NCBI RefSeq assembly: GCF_017168235.1
Contig: NZ_JABFAO010000001.1
Location: 413,334-477,333, forward strand
DNA: 64,000 nucleotides
Direction: 5' to 3'
DNA from: Rhodococcus sp. KRD197
GTDB taxonomy: Bacteria; Actinomycetota; Actinomycetes; Mycobacteriales; Mycobacteriaceae
The notes beneath the pieces were generated by a model. It searched no databases and was not told the origin of the DNA. It was given only the letters and a program-made list of their open reading frames with translations. The position numbers and the translations under genes were made by a program. Positions 46,343-55,794 of the stretch are shown here, one piece after another. Each line of letters opens with the position of its first letter. The first letter of the stretch is position 1.

Positions 46343-46801
46343 TCACCCGGCGCACGGGGGAGCGGGTGCATCCTCGGCGAACGGTTTGCCAGGAGGTTCG
46401 ATGTATGCCGCGTACAGAACGACGGGAACGTCCCCGGCATTGATGCCCTCGTGCACGTGATTTGCACCGACGTCCTCGACGACGAAGGCGCCGGCGGGCG
46501 AGGACACGTGTGCACACTCGTTCACGACGCGGGTAAGAACACCCGACTCGACGTACGCGTACACCGGGCCGTCGTGATAGTGCCAACCGGTGGTTCCGCC
46601 CGGAGCGATGACGATCTTCCGGACCGTGAAATCGGTGCCCGCGATCTCGGCGCTGCCGGGTAGCAGTGGAAACGACGCGTGCGCGAGAGTCTCCGCCGTT
46701 ACCCCGGACGGCGGGGTGGCTCCAGCGAATGCGGGCGCAGCACCCGCCAGGGCGATGCAGGACAAGCATGCGGTTGCAGAGCGAACGATTGTCTTGATCA
46801 T
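46343..46801 (-). CDS. Secreted cupin-domain protein
   Basis: A 152-residue protein with a signal peptide (1-26, ending AFAGA) and a single cupin domain: the metal-binding motif 1 is WHYHDGPVYAYVESG and motif 2 GANHVHEGIN. It has three cysteines, one near the C-terminus. It may be an extracellular metal-dependent small-molecule binding protein. The start ATG 46801 follows AGGAGG. Confidence 0.82.
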   Translation of the reverse strand: MIKTIVRSATACLSCIALAGAAPAFAGATPPSGVTAETLAHASFPLLPGSAEIAGTDFTVRKIVIAPGGTTGWHYHDGPVYAYVESGVLTRVVNECAHVSSPAGAFVVEDVGANHVHEGINAGDVPVVLYAAYIEPPGKPFAEDAPAPPCAG

Positions 46802-46888
46802 GCATCCTCCTGGGAGCGCTCCCGACCAGTTCAGAATAGGGTCAGGCGGCTTCCGGTGGAGTGGATATCGGCTCGAGAAGGAGCTGTG

Positions 46889-46962
46889 TGGGGCGGGCGG
46901 GGCTCGAACCCGCGACCAATGGATTATGAGTCCACGGCTCTAACCGACTGAGCTACCGCCCC
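46889..46962 (-). tRNA. tRNA with CAT anticodon (Met or Ile2)
   Basis: A complete 74-nt tRNA on the minus strand: acceptor GGGGCGG with CCGCCCC, D arm GCTC/GAGC, anticodon loop CTCATAA and T arm GCGGG-TTCGAGC-CCCGC. The anticodon CAT reads AUG as elongator Met, or AUA if modified by TilS; sequence alone does not separate the two with certainty. Confidence 0.92.
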
Positions 46963-46990
46963 ATCTCGCGCTGGGCGAGCGGTCAGAATG

Positions 46991-49171
46991 CTACAGAACG
47001 CGCCCGCTGCCGGAGCCCACAGGGTCGGCGGTTCGATCTTCGAGCGCGGCAATGGTCACCGGCACGCCGTTGAGGATCGCGTTGGCCGATACCGCATCCA
47101 CCTGCTGGGGATCGGTGACGTCGTTTGCGCTGACGCCGGCGACGGAGGTGGCGACCGACAGTTCGACGCCGTCGCGCTGATGTCCGAATCCGTGGGGCAT
47201 GCTCACCACACCCGGCATCATCCGGTCGGAAGCGTGGACTTCGATGTGCACCGATCCCGCTGCCGAGGTCACCGAGACGGTGGCGCCGTCGTCGATCCCG
47301 CGGGCGAGGAGGTCGTCGGGATGCGCGAGGAGCTGGTGCCGCGGCTTGCCTTTGGTGAGCCGAGTCGCGTTGTGCATCCAGGAGTTGTTGCTGCGTAGAT
47401 GACGTCGTCCGATCATCAGGAGCTCCCCGTCGCGAAGTGGCTCGGCGCCGAGCATCGCATCGTGCAACGCGGGCAGATCGGCAACGATGATGTCGTGCAC
47501 GAGCTGAATCCGCTTGTCGCGAGTCTGCAATTTCCCGGGCAGACCGGGCTCGAGCGGACCGAGGTCGATGCCGTGCGGAGACTTCGCCAGCCGCGACACC
47601 GACAGCCCATTGCGTTGCCTGCGCAGCAGTAGGTCGACGGTGCGCCGTGGAGAGAGTCGAAGACGCGCCTCCCGGACTATCGACGCGGGCTGGAGCCTCG
47701 ACTTCCACTGGTCGAGGCGGGAGCCGGCGCGGCGCGCCTGGTAGCGCAGCGCGAGATCGCGGAAGATCTCCCAATCGGCTTTGGTCCCCGGCTTCGGCTT
47801 CAAGATCGCCGGCATGAACTTCGCGGTGTTCCGCACCGCGAAAGCCTGAAAGATCAGGTCGTAGTGATCGCGCTCGAGCGCCATGGTCGGCGGCAGAATG
47901 ACGTCGGCATGACGTGAGGTCTCGTTGACATAGAAGTCGAACGACACCATGAAGTCCAGATCCGCGAACGCCTCGTCCAGTTTCTTACCACCAGGCATGG
48001 ACAGGACGGGATTGCCCGAGAACACCGCCATGGCACGGATCCGACCCTTGCCTGGTGTGGTTATCTCGTCGACCAGCGTCGAGCTCGGGAACTCTCCGGA
48101 GAACTCCGGAAGATCTCGAACGCGGGATCGCCAGGCGTCGAAATGACCCCTTCCGACCACCTTCTTCCCGATGAGATCGATCGCGGGACTGGTCAGCATC
48201 GCCCCGCCCACACGGTCGAGATTGCCGGTCACGATGTTCAGTACCTGGATCGCCCACTGGCACACGCTGCCGAAGCGTTGCGTGGACACACCCATGCGTC
48301 CGTAGGCGACGGCGGAGTTTGCCCCGGCAAATCGCTCGGCGAGCGAGGTGATGTCGGCGGCGGAGATGCCGACCGCAGGGGCGACGGCCTCGGGGGTGAA
48401 ATCGGCCACGAGCGCGGCGACGTCATCCGCGCCGTCGACGTAGTCGGCGATTCGGGTGGGTAGGCCGAGGACGACGTTGATCATCGCCAGCAGCAGCAGT
48501 GCGTCGGTCCCCGGACGGACGAAGTGATGCTCGTTGGCGACATCGGCGGTTTCGGTCTTGCGCGGGTCGACCACGATCATGGTGCCGCCGCGCGCTTGGA
48601 GGTCACGAACACGGTGCGCGAAATCGGGGACCGTCATCATCGATCCGTTGGAGACCATCGGGTTTCCGCCCAGGACGAGAAAGAGGTCGGTGTGGTCGAT
48701 GTCGGGGATCGGCAGCGCCAGCTGGTGGCCGTAGAGGAGGTAGTTGACCAACTGATGTGGCAGTTGGTCCAGCGAGGTGGCCGAGTATCTGTTCTTGGTC
48801 CGCAACATGGAGGTGAAGGGGACCCCGTGCGTCAGTGCTCCCACGCTGTGCACGTTGGGGTTGCCCTGGTAGATGCCGACGGAGTTGGCCCCGTGCTTTT
48901 CGCGGGTGGAGACCAGGCCGTCGACGACGAGATCGTAGGCCTCGTCCCATCCGATCTCTTTCCAGCCGGTCGGCGTTCGGCGCACGGGTGCAGTCAGCCG
49001 ATCCGGGTCTGCATGCAGATCGATCAGCGACAGCGCCTTGGGGCAGATGTGCCCCCGTGAAAGTGGGTCCTTCTTGTCCCCGCGAATGGCTGTGACGGTG
49101 TTGTTCTCGACCGTGTATTCCAGTCCACACATCGCCTCGCACAGGTTGCACGATCCGTATTCCACCGTCAT
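46991..49171 (-). CDS. Molybdopterin-dependent oxidoreductase (formate dehydrogenase-like)
   Basis: A 726-residue enzyme of the DMSO-reductase family. [4Fe-4S] ligands C8-x2-C11-x3-C15 and C43, MGD-binding segments (YQGNPNVHS, FLVLGGNPMVSNGSM) and a C-terminal molydop-binding domain (about 600-720, SMPHGFGHQRDG) are visible. It lacks a Tat signal and a selenocysteine/UGA and has no diaphorase or membrane partner beside it, so its electron partner and substrate are unknown. The ATG at 49171 has GGGGAGA about 7 nt upstream. It is divergent from the alcohol dehydrogenase across a 205-bp region that holds a KstR-like motif. Confidence 0.88.
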   Translation of the reverse strand: MTVEYGSCNLCEAMCGLEYTVENNTVTAIRGDKKDPLSRGHICPKALSLIDLHADPDRLTAPVRRTPTGWKEIGWDEAYDLVVDGLVSTREKHGANSVGIYQGNPNVHSVGALTHGVPFTSMLRTKNRYSATSLDQLPHQLVNYLLYGHQLALPIPDIDHTDLFLVLGGNPMVSNGSMMTVPDFAHRVRDLQARGGTMIVVDPRKTETADVANEHHFVRPGTDALLLLAMINVVLGLPTRIADYVDGADDVAALVADFTPEAVAPAVGISAADITSLAERFAGANSAVAYGRMGVSTQRFGSVCQWAIQVLNIVTGNLDRVGGAMLTSPAIDLIGKKVVGRGHFDAWRSRVRDLPEFSGEFPSSTLVDEITTPGKGRIRAMAVFSGNPVLSMPGGKKLDEAFADLDFMVSFDFYVNETSRHADVILPPTMALERDHYDLIFQAFAVRNTAKFMPAILKPKPGTKADWEIFRDLALRYQARRAGSRLDQWKSRLQPASIVREARLRLSPRRTVDLLLRRQRNGLSVSRLAKSPHGIDLGPLEPGLPGKLQTRDKRIQLVHDIIVADLPALHDAMLGAEPLRDGELLMIGRRHLRSNNSWMHNATRLTKGKPRHQLLAHPDDLLARGIDDGATVSVTSAAGSVHIEVHASDRMMPGVVSMPHGFGHQRDGVELSVATSVAGVSANDVTDPQQVDAVSANAILNGVPVTIAALEDRTADPVGSGSGRVL

Positions 49172-49279
49172 TGGAAGATCTCCCCTCGATTTGCTCCGAG
49201 CGTAGCGCGGGGTCGGTGCGTTGCCGGCTGATCCGCACGAGTCTCATCGCGTCGAGTTGCATTCACACCAATCAATTAC

Positions 49280-49293
49280 TAGAACGTGTTCCA
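49280..49293. promoter_or_regulatory. KstR-type operator candidate
   Basis: TAGAACGTGTTCCA fits the sterol-catabolism repressor consensus TnnAACnnGTTnnA at every fixed position and matches the extended form TAGAACGTGTTCTA at 13 of 14. It lies 84 bp upstream of the NDMA-dependent alcohol dehydrogenase and 109 bp upstream of the divergent oxidoreductase. Confidence 0.55.
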
Positions 49294-49376
49294 ATTTTGG
49301 ACTTGTGTGACTATCGTCGGTTGCACTGCGATCGGCTCGAACAGCGAGCCGAGCTGCGTGCGAAAGGCGAGTCGCG

Positions 49377-50504
49377 ATGAAAACCAAGGGCGCTGTGCTG
49401 TGGGGTCTCAACGAGCCGTGGTCGGTCGAGGAAATCGAAGTCGGGGATCCGGTGGCCGGTGAGGTCCAGATCCGCATGGAGGCGGCAGGAATGTGCCACT
49501 CCGACCACCACATCGTCACCGGTGCCACACCGATGCCGTCGTATCCGGTCATGGGTGGCCACGAAGGTTCCGGAGTCATCACCAAGGTGGGACCGGAAGT
49601 GAAGACCCTGAAAGAGGGCGACCACGTCGTCCTGTCCTTCATTCCGTCGTGCGGTCACTGCCCGGCCTGCGCCAACGGACATCAGAACCTGTGCGATCTC
49701 GGTATGGGACTGCTCAGCGGAATGGCTATCAGCGACGGCACCTTTCGGATTCAGGCGCGAGGCCAGAACGTCATTCCGATGTGCCTGCTGGGAACCTTCT
49801 CTCCGTACATGACGGTGCACGAGACCTCCGCCATCAAGATCGACGACGACATCCCCTTCGACGTGGCCTCACTCGTCGGCTGCGGCGTGCCCACCGGGTG
49901 GGGGTCCGCCACCAATGTCGCCAAGGTGACCCCGGGTGAAACCGTCGTGATCATCGGCGTCGGGGGAGTGGGCCTGAGTGCACTGCAGGGCGCTGTGCAG
50001 TCGGGTGCCACCAAGGTCATTGCCATCGATCCTGTTCCGTTCAAACGAGATCAGGCGTTGAAGTTCGGCGCGACCCACGTATTCTCCAGCGCAACTGAGG
50101 CATTGATGCCGATCATGGAACTCACCGAGGGGAGAATGGCGGAGAAGACCATCATCACGGTCGGCGAGATCAAGGGTGAAAACATCGAGGAGGCGCTGCT
50201 CCTCACGGCCAAAGCCGGACGATGCGTCGTCACCGGAATGGGCCGGATGGAGGACATGGACGTCAAGCTGAACTTGTTCCTGTTCACCATGCTGCAGAAG
50301 GATCTGCAGGGCGCGATCTTCGGCGGCGGCAACCCGCGTCATGACATCCCGCTGCTGCTGTCGATGTACAAGAGCGGCCAGCTCAATCTCGACGACATGA
50401 TCACCAACACCTACACCCTCGACGACATCAACTCCGGCTATCAGGACATGCTCGACGGCAAGAACATCCGCGGCGTCATCAAGTACACCGACTCCGACCG
50501 GTAG
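49377..50504 (+). CDS. NDMA-dependent (mycofactocin-type) alcohol dehydrogenase
   Basis: A 375-residue zinc alcohol dehydrogenase. The catalytic zinc site is seen in GMCHSDHHIVTG and GGHEGSG, the structural zinc in CGHCPACANGHQNLC and the Rossmann fold in IIGVGGVGLSALQGA. The sequence SFIPSCGHCPACANG and overall length match the actinobacterial group that holds its NAD tightly and needs an external acceptor such as NDMA or mycofactocin; I infer this from resemblance. No mycofactocin genes are in the window. ATG 49377 follows AAAGGCGAG. The KstR-like site upstream suggests a role in sterol or related alcohol oxidation. Confidence 0.88.
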   Translation: MKTKGAVLWGLNEPWSVEEIEVGDPVAGEVQIRMEAAGMCHSDHHIVTGATPMPSYPVMGGHEGSGVITKVGPEVKTLKEGDHVVLSFIPSCGHCPACANGHQNLCDLGMGLLSGMAISDGTFRIQARGQNVIPMCLLGTFSPYMTVHETSAIKIDDDIPFDVASLVGCGVPTGWGSATNVAKVTPGETVVIIGVGGVGLSALQGAVQSGATKVIAIDPVPFKRDQALKFGATHVFSSATEALMPIMELTEGRMAEKTIITVGEIKGENIEEALLLTAKAGRCVVTGMGRMEDMDVKLNLFLFTMLQKDLQGAIFGGGNPRHDIPLLLSMYKSGQLNLDDMITNTYTLDDINSGYQDMLDGKNIRGVIKYTDSDR

Positions 50505-50530
50505 TTCACGCAATCCAGGCAGCCCACGAT

Positions 50531-50583
50531 CGCTTGAATGGCACATCCATGCGATCAGATGGCGTGGGAGGACCATTCAAGCG
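50531..50583. terminator. Hairpin after the alcohol dehydrogenase
   Basis: CGCTTGAATGG and CCATTCAAGCG form a perfect 11-bp stem around a 31-nt loop with further partial pairing. It lies 27 bp after the dehydrogenase stop. Confidence 0.6.
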
Positions 50584-50598
50584 CAGGGGGCACACGAC

Positions 50599-50604
50599 TA
50601 GGGT
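50599..50604 (+). promoter_or_regulatory. -10 box, probable leaderless start for the serine hydrolase
   Basis: TAGGGT followed by 7 nt and GTG at 50612, with no ribosome-binding site between. Confidence 0.45.
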
Positions 50605-50611
50605 TGACGAC

Positions 50612-51424
50612 GTGCACAGTCTTGATTTGATCGCTGGTTGGCCCGTGGACAACGCGTCGGCGACGGTGGTGTCCGATTCCGGTGTGGTCGATCGGTACGG
50701 CGACCTCGATCGCGTCTACGAGCTGGCGTCCGTGACCAAACTTCTCGTCGCGTATGCGGCGCTGGTTGCCATCGAGGAAGAGGCCATCGCGCTCGATCAA
50801 CCCGCTGGCCCCGAAGGGTCGACGGTGCGGCATCTGCTCGCACACAGCTCCGGGCTCGCGTTCGCCGATCAGCAGGTGCAGGCAAAGCCCGGCACCAGAC
50901 GGATCTACTCGAGTGCCGGGTTCGAGGTGTTGGCGGACACGATCGCCGCGGAGACCGGAATCCCGTTCGAGGACTACCTCGCCGAGGCGGTGTTCCACCC
51001 GCTGGGGATGACGAACTCGGTGTTGGACGGCCCGGCCGGGCACGGCGCCCGCTCGTCGGCGAACGATCTGTCGGCGTTTGCCGCCGAACTGCTCGACCCA
51101 CAGCTGCTGGCTGCCGATACGGTCAGCTGTGCCGTCACCGTGCAGTTCGAAGGGTTGGCCGGGATTCTTCCCGGCTACGGCTCGCAGAAGCCGAACGACT
51201 GGGGGCTCGGTTTCGAGCTGCGGGACTCGAAATCGCCGCATTGGACCGGTCTCCGCAATTCGACGCGCACCTTCGGTCATTTCGGGCAGTCGGGGACGTT
51301 TCTGTGGGTCGATCCCGACGCTCGTCTTGCCACCGTGGTGCTGACGGATATGGCGTTCGGTGAGTGGGCTAAGCCCCTGTGGCCCGAGTTGTCGGACGAG
51401 ATCATCGGCAACAACACCAGGTGA
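50612..51424 (+). CDS. Serine hydrolase of the beta-lactamase class C fold
   Basis: A 270-residue protein without a signal peptide, so cytoplasmic. Nucleophile motif S-V-T-K is in ELASVTKLLVAYA (about 46), Tyr motif YSSAG (about 99), and HFGQSG near 232 replaces the KTG triad. It resembles esterases or carboxypeptidases of actinobacteria. GTG 50612 is supported by the -10 box; the frame is open to 50534, but that would run through the terminator hairpin. Confidence 0.82.
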   Translation: MHSLDLIAGWPVDNASATVVSDSGVVDRYGDLDRVYELASVTKLLVAYAALVAIEEEAIALDQPAGPEGSTVRHLLAHSSGLAFADQQVQAKPGTRRIYSSAGFEVLADTIAAETGIPFEDYLAEAVFHPLGMTNSVLDGPAGHGARSSANDLSAFAAELLDPQLLAADTVSCAVTVQFEGLAGILPGYGSQKPNDWGLGFELRDSKSPHWTGLRNSTRTFGHFGQSGTFLWVDPDARLATVVLTDMAFGEWAKPLWPELSDEIIGNNTR

Positions 51425-51571
51425 GCCGATAGATTCAGGAGTGCACTGGCGTAACAGGGGTAACTCGGGGCACACTAGTACAGGTACGCGTGTGAAGGCA
51501 GCATCTGAAAATCAGCGCATGTCGAGGTCGTTGGGGAAGACGTCCCTCGTCGAAGCTGGAGGTGTTATCGA

Positions 51572-52084
51572 ATGCGCGCATCGAATCAATTCGCGGATGC
51601 GACGGCGGGTGTTGTGTACATCCACTCGTCGCCCACTGCGTTGTGCCCGCACGTGGAATGGGCGCTGTCCGACGTGCTCGATAGTCGTGCGAAGCTCGCC
51701 TGGTCGGCGCAGCCGTCGTCCGACGGCCATGTGCGTGCAACCACCAACTGGGTGGGGCCGGTGGGCACGGGTGCCAAACTCGCCGAAGCGCTACGTCCGT
51801 GGCGAATGCTGCGTTTCGAGGTCACCGAGGATCCCAGCGAGGGTGTGGACGGTGAACGTTTCGCACACGTGCCCGGACTCGGCCTGTGGCGCGGCTGCAC
51901 CAGCGCCAACGGCGATGTCATCCTCGGTGAAATGCGCCTCAAAGCGATGATGGCGGGTAATTCGTCCTCGCTCGCGGCCGAGATCGACTACGCCCTCGGC
52001 ACCCCCTGGGACGAAGCGCTCGAGCCGTATCGCAGTTGCAGCGCGGAATTCGACGCCTCCTGGCTCAGCCGCAACGCAGGTTGA
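51572..52084 (+). CDS. DUF3145 family protein
   Basis: A 170-residue conserved actinobacterial protein. It begins ASNQFADATAGVVYIHSSP and includes LCPHVEWALSDVL and a Trp-rich core (KLAWSAQPSSDGHVRATTNW), features of the DUF3145 family. No signal or membrane segment; role unknown. ATG 51572 has GGAGG 9 nt upstream. It lies by the csp gene and the FAS-II block. Confidence 0.85.
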   Translation: MRASNQFADATAGVVYIHSSPTALCPHVEWALSDVLDSRAKLAWSAQPSSDGHVRATTNWVGPVGTGAKLAEALRPWRMLRFEVTEDPSEGVDGERFAHVPGLGLWRGCTSANGDVILGEMRLKAMMAGNSSSLAAEIDYALGTPWDEALEPYRSCSAEFDASWLSRNAG

Positions 52085-52153
52085 GCGACGTCCAGTATCG
52101 TCGGTGCCGTGCCAGGGAAGGCATGTGGGCTGGTGTGTGGAATGGGTGGTGTC

Positions 52154-52582
52154 ATGTTGTCGACCGGTAAGGTCATTCGATTCGACGAGTTCAAGGGATA
52201 TGGTTTCGTCGCTCCGGACGAGGGCGGCGAGGACGTGTTCATCCACGTCAACGATCTGGATTTCGACAAGCGTCTTCTCGCTCCCGGTGTTCGCGTCGAG
52301 TACGTAGCCGAGGAGGGCGACCGCGGACTCAAAGCGGGCCAGGTGCAGATCATCGATTCGCCGAAGCCGGTTACCCGCGCTGCGGTGCCGGCTGTCGTTC
52401 CCGACGCCGAGACGGCCGACTACGACGATGTCGGCAGCGATGTTCTTTCACCGCACGAGTTCTCCAACGAGCTGACCGAGGCATTGCTGCGCGCGAATCG
52501 TGGCCTCACCGCCGAGCAGATTCTCGACGTGCGCCAAGTGGTCATTCGGCTCGCGCACTCACACAGGTGGCTCGAGAACTGA
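52154..52582 (+). CDS. Cold-shock domain protein with C-terminal extension
   Basis: A 142-residue protein. The cold-shock domain (1-65) starts MLSTGKVIRFDEFKGYGFVAPDEGGEDVFIHVNDL with the RNP1-like KGYGFV and RNP2-like VFIHV motifs that bind single-stranded RNA/DNA; the extra 75 residues end in a helical segment (TEALLRANRGLTAEQILDVRQVVIRLAHSHRW). ATG 52154 is the likely start; ATG 52142 is in frame just upstream. Its extension separates it from the small 67-residue Csp proteins. Confidence 0.85.
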   Translation: MLSTGKVIRFDEFKGYGFVAPDEGGEDVFIHVNDLDFDKRLLAPGVRVEYVAEEGDRGLKAGQVQIIDSPKPVTRAAVPAVVPDAETADYDDVGSDVLSPHEFSNELTEALLRANRGLTAEQILDVRQVVIRLAHSHRWLEN

Positions 52583-52599
52583 CCGCGTAGCCCCGCGAA

Positions 52600-52637
52600 C
52601 AACTGTGCCCCGGTGACCAGTCACCGGGGCACAGTTG
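52600..52637. terminator. Bidirectional terminator between csp and accD6
   Basis: A perfect 18-bp inverted repeat (52600-52617 and 52620-52637) with a 2-nt loop, lying between two convergent genes. Confidence 0.9.
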
Positions 52638-52647
52638 TCTCAGTTGC

Positions 52648-54081
52648 TCAGAGGGGAATGTTCTTGTGGTTGCCGCGGAGCGCAGGCGCCCCGGCAAGAG
52701 CCTTTGCGATGGTCGAGCGTGTGCTCGCCGGCTCGATGACCTGATCGACGACGCCGATGGCCACGGCCCGGTCCACCCCGCCGGCGATGGTCTCGTGTTC
52801 GACGGTGAGGCGATCGTGCAGGGCCTCGCGCTCACCCTCGGGCGCCGCGGCCAGAGCCTTCTTGTGCAGGATCCCCACAGCAGCCTTGGCGCCCATCACG
52901 GCGACCTCTGAACCCGGCCACGCGTACACCGCGGTGGCTCCGAGGGCGCGGGCATTCATGGCAATGTAAGCACCGCCGTAGATCTTGCGAGTGACCAGGG
53001 TGACCCGGGGGACCTTGGCTTCGGCGAAGGCGTGCAGCAGTTTCGCCCCGCGGCGAACGACGCCTTCCCATTCCATGCTGACTCCCGGCAAGTATCCGGG
53101 GACGTCGACCACAACGACGAGCGGGATACCGAAGGCGTCGCACAGCCGAACGAAGCGGGCCGCCTTCTCTGCACTCTCGGAGTTGAGGCAACCACCGAGA
53201 CGGATCGGGTTGTTGGCGATGACGCCGACGGTCCGCCCGCTCAACCGCCCGAGCCCGACGACGATGCTGCGCGCCCAGCCGCCCTGAAATTCCTCGAAGG
53301 TCGATTCGCCCTCGACGTTGTCGAGCAGTTCGTCGATGATCGGATGGACGTCGTAGGCCCGGCGATTTGACTCCGGCAGCAGAGCACGGAGATCGGTGTC
53401 ACCATGCTCGGCGGCCGCGATATCGAATGTGCCCTGCTCACTGAACATCGACACCAGCCGGCGAGCACGGGTGAGTGCGTCGAGTTCGGTGTCCGCGACG
53501 ATGTGGCAGACGCCCGACTTCTTGTGGTGCGTATCGGGTCCACCGAGAGATGCCATGTCGACCTGCTCGCCGGTGACGCTGCGGACGACGTCGGGACCTG
53601 TTACGAAGACACGTCCCTCGGGAGCCATGATGACGACATCGGTCAAAGCAGGACCGTATGCGGCGCCACCGGCTGCGAAACCGAGAACGACAGAAATTTG
53701 TGGGACGACACCCGAAGCGCGAACCATCGCCTCGAACACCAGGCCGACGGCGTGGAGTGCTTCGACACCCTCGGCGAGCCGAGCTCCGCCGGAATGCCAG
53801 ATTCCGACAATGGGCGCGCCGCGGTCGAGCGCGGTGTCGATGGCCGAGACGATGTGTTTGCACCCGTCGACTCCCATGGCGCCGCCCATGACGGTGGCGT
53901 CGGAGCAGTAGGCGACGGTGTGCACGCCGTCGATATCACCGGCGGCGGCGAGCAGACCGGACTTGTCACGGTCGTGCAGCGGAACCATGGTTCCGGCATC
54001 GAAGAGCTTTTCCAGTCGCGCGACCGGATCGCGAGGATCGGTGGAACTACCCGAACGGGTGAGGGGGGACAGAATGGTCAT
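52648..54081 (-). CDS. accD6: Acyl-CoA carboxylase beta subunit AccD6
   Basis: A 477-residue carboxyltransferase that transfers CO2 from biotinyl-AccA to acetyl-CoA/propionyl-CoA to make malonyl-CoA for FAS. The two crotonase-fold halves show the oxyanion-forming stretches GGAAYGPALTDVV and GGAYIAMNARALGA. Position after kasA and downstream of acpM and fabD matches mycobacterial accD6. ATG 54081 starts it; the kasA stop is 112 bp upstream. It is the last gene of the operon and ends at a strong terminator. Confidence 0.95.
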   Translation of the reverse strand: MTILSPLTRSGSSTDPRDPVARLEKLFDAGTMVPLHDRDKSGLLAAAGDIDGVHTVAYCSDATVMGGAMGVDGCKHIVSAIDTALDRGAPIVGIWHSGGARLAEGVEALHAVGLVFEAMVRASGVVPQISVVLGFAAGGAAYGPALTDVVIMAPEGRVFVTGPDVVRSVTGEQVDMASLGGPDTHHKKSGVCHIVADTELDALTRARRLVSMFSEQGTFDIAAAEHGDTDLRALLPESNRRAYDVHPIIDELLDNVEGESTFEEFQGGWARSIVVGLGRLSGRTVGVIANNPIRLGGCLNSESAEKAARFVRLCDAFGIPLVVVVDVPGYLPGVSMEWEGVVRRGAKLLHAFAEAKVPRVTLVTRKIYGGAYIAMNARALGATAVYAWPGSEVAVMGAKAAVGILHKKALAAAPEGEREALHDRLTVEHETIAGGVDRAVAIGVVDQVIEPASTRSTIAKALAGAPALRGNHKNIPL

Positions 54082-54193
54082 CGCCTTCTCCTTCTGCGTG
54101 CCCCGGATGCGGGGCGATCCCCGGGCGGAGGTCGATGAAGACCCCCACCCGGGTTCGAGTGCTCAGGGCTGAAAAGTCACCTGACGGTGGCTA

Positions 54194-55456
54194 TCAGGCC
54201 CGACCGAAGGCGAGCGCCACATTGTGCCCACCGAATCCGAACGAGTTGTTGATCGCGTAGTCGATCTGTCCGGCGCGGGCTTCACCCTTGACGACGTCGA
54301 GATCGATCTCCGGATCCTGGTTCTCCAAATTCAGCGTGGGAGGGATGATTCCCTCTCGCACTGCAAGCACCGTCAACACCGACTCGAGAGCGCCGACAGC
54401 GCCGATCGAGTGGCCAAGTGCAGACTTCGGTGCATATACAGCCGCGTGGTTGCCGACCGCCTTGTTGATCGCGAGCGCCTCGGCTGTGTCACCGATCGGT
54501 GTGGCCGTGGCGTGTGCGTTCACATGCGTGATGTCGGACTTCTGCAACCCTGCGGTCTCGATGGCCCGCGACATCGCGCGGGCAGCTCCGGTGCCTTCCG
54601 GATCGGGTGCCACCAGGTGGAAACCGTCGGAGGTGATACCGGCGCCGAGCAGACGTGCGTGAATCGTTGCTCCGCGAGCCTTCGCGTGCTCCTCGGTCTC
54701 GATGACCATGAGCGCGCCTGCCTCGCCGAAGACGAATCCGTCGCGATCCTTGTCGAAAGGACGCGATGCACCCTTCGGGTCGTCGTTGTTGGTGCTCATC
54801 GCGCGCATCATGGAGAAGCTCGCGATCGGCACCGCGTCGATGTATCCCTCGACGCCACCGGTGACGACCATATCGGCGTCACCCATGACGATCATCCGCC
54901 ACGCATGCGCGATGGCTTCCGATCCCGAGGAGCAGGCCGACACCGGCGTGATGACGCCGGCCTGTGCCTTCAGTTCCAGCCCGACGACCGCTGCGGGGCC
55001 GTTGGGCATGACCATCTGAACGGCGAGCGGGGACACCTTGCGGTAGCCGCCGGCCTTCATCTTGTCGTTGGCGTCGATAAGTGCATCGCCGCCACCGAGA
55101 CCGGTGCCGATGGACACTCCGAGACGGAGCGGGTCCACCTCGGGGCTACCGGCGTTCTTCCACACCTCGCGGCCGAGCACAGTGGACAACTGCTCCACAT
55201 AGCTCAGGCGACGAATCTCCACTCGGCTGAGCAGAGTCGTCGGGCTCACGGCAAGGTGACCGCCGATTCGAACGGGCAGGCCGTACTCGGAGACGAAGTC
55301 GTCCTCGAGCACACCGATGCCGCTCTCGCCGTTCAGCAGACCCTTCCACGTGGCGTCCACGTCACCGGCGATGGACGTGGTCGCAGCAAGGCTGGTGACG
55401 ACGACACTCGGGAAGCGTCCGTTGTTGGTGGATGGGTTGGTCACGGTTGGACTCAC
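54194..55456 (-). CDS. kasA: Beta-ketoacyl-ACP synthase KasA
   Basis: A 420-residue condensing enzyme of FAS-II that elongates acyl-AcpM with malonyl-AcpM in meromycolate synthesis. The catalytic Cys is in [13 protein letters not shown], the two His in [11 protein letters not shown] and [13 protein letters not shown], and [15 protein letters not shown] ends the fold. GTG 55456 overlaps the acpM stop (GTGA). Mycobacteria carry kasA followed by kasB; here accD6 follows directly, so a single condensing enzyme serves this operon. Confidence 0.95.
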   Translation of the reverse strand: MSPTVTNPSTNNGRFPSVVVTSLAATTSIAGDVDATWKGLLNGESGIGVLEDDFVSEYGLPVRIGGHLAVSPTTLLSRVEIRRLSYVEQLSTVLGREVWKNAGSPEVDPLRLGVSIGTGLGGGDALIDANDKMKAGGYRKVSPLAVQMVMPNGPAAVVGLELKAQAGVITPVSACSSGSEAIAHAWRMIVMGDADMVVTGGVEGYIDAVPIASFSMMRAMSTNNDDPKGASRPFDKDRDGFVFGEAGALMVIETEEHAKARGATIHARLLGAGITSDGFHLVAPDPEGTGAARAMSRAIETAGLQKSDITHVNAHATATPIGDTAEALAINKAVGNHAAVYAPKSALGHSIGAVGALESVLTVLAVREGIIPPTLNLENQDPEIDLDVVKGEARAGQIDYAINNSFGFGGHNVALAFGRA

Positions 55457-55755
55457 TCGCTCGCGGAGTCGTCGAGCTTGGCCTTGATTGCCTCGGCAGC
55501 TTCGGGGTTCTCGGCTTCGAGCTTCTGGATGTACGAGACAGCGTCACCGACCGTGCGCAGGCTTGCGAGGTCCTCGTCGGGGATCTTGACGCCGTACTTG
55601 TCCTCGGTCTGAACAGCAATCTCCACCATCGACAGGGAGTCGATGTCGAGGTCGTCCACGAAGGACTTCTCGATGGTCACCTCGGAGGGCTCGATACCCG
55701 TGACCTCCTCGATGATCTCTGCAAGTCCGGCGATGAGGTCTTCCTGGCTGGCCAC
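55453..55755 (-). CDS. acpM: Meromycolate extension acyl carrier protein
   Basis: A 100-residue acidic acyl carrier protein. The phosphopantetheine serine is in [22 protein letters not shown], near-identical to mycobacterial AcpM, with a longer C-terminal tail ([24 protein letters not shown]) than FAS-I or E. coli ACP. Starts at GTG 55755 with AAGGGAG upstream. Separated from fabD by 174 bp that holds a hairpin. Confidence 0.96.
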   Translation of the reverse strand: MASQEDLIAGLAEIIEEVTGIEPSEVTIEKSFVDDLDIDSLSMVEIAVQTEDKYGVKIPDEDLASLRTVGDAVSYIQKLEAENPEAAEAIKAKLDDSASE

Positions 55756-55794
55756 TTGAGTGGCTCCCTTCTTTTCGGTCGATCTTTTGCGGGT

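Noticed and set aside
51425..51571. Promoter elements before the DUF3145 gene
   Set aside because: AT-richer spots such as CACTAGTAC are present but none has convincing -35/-10 spacing.
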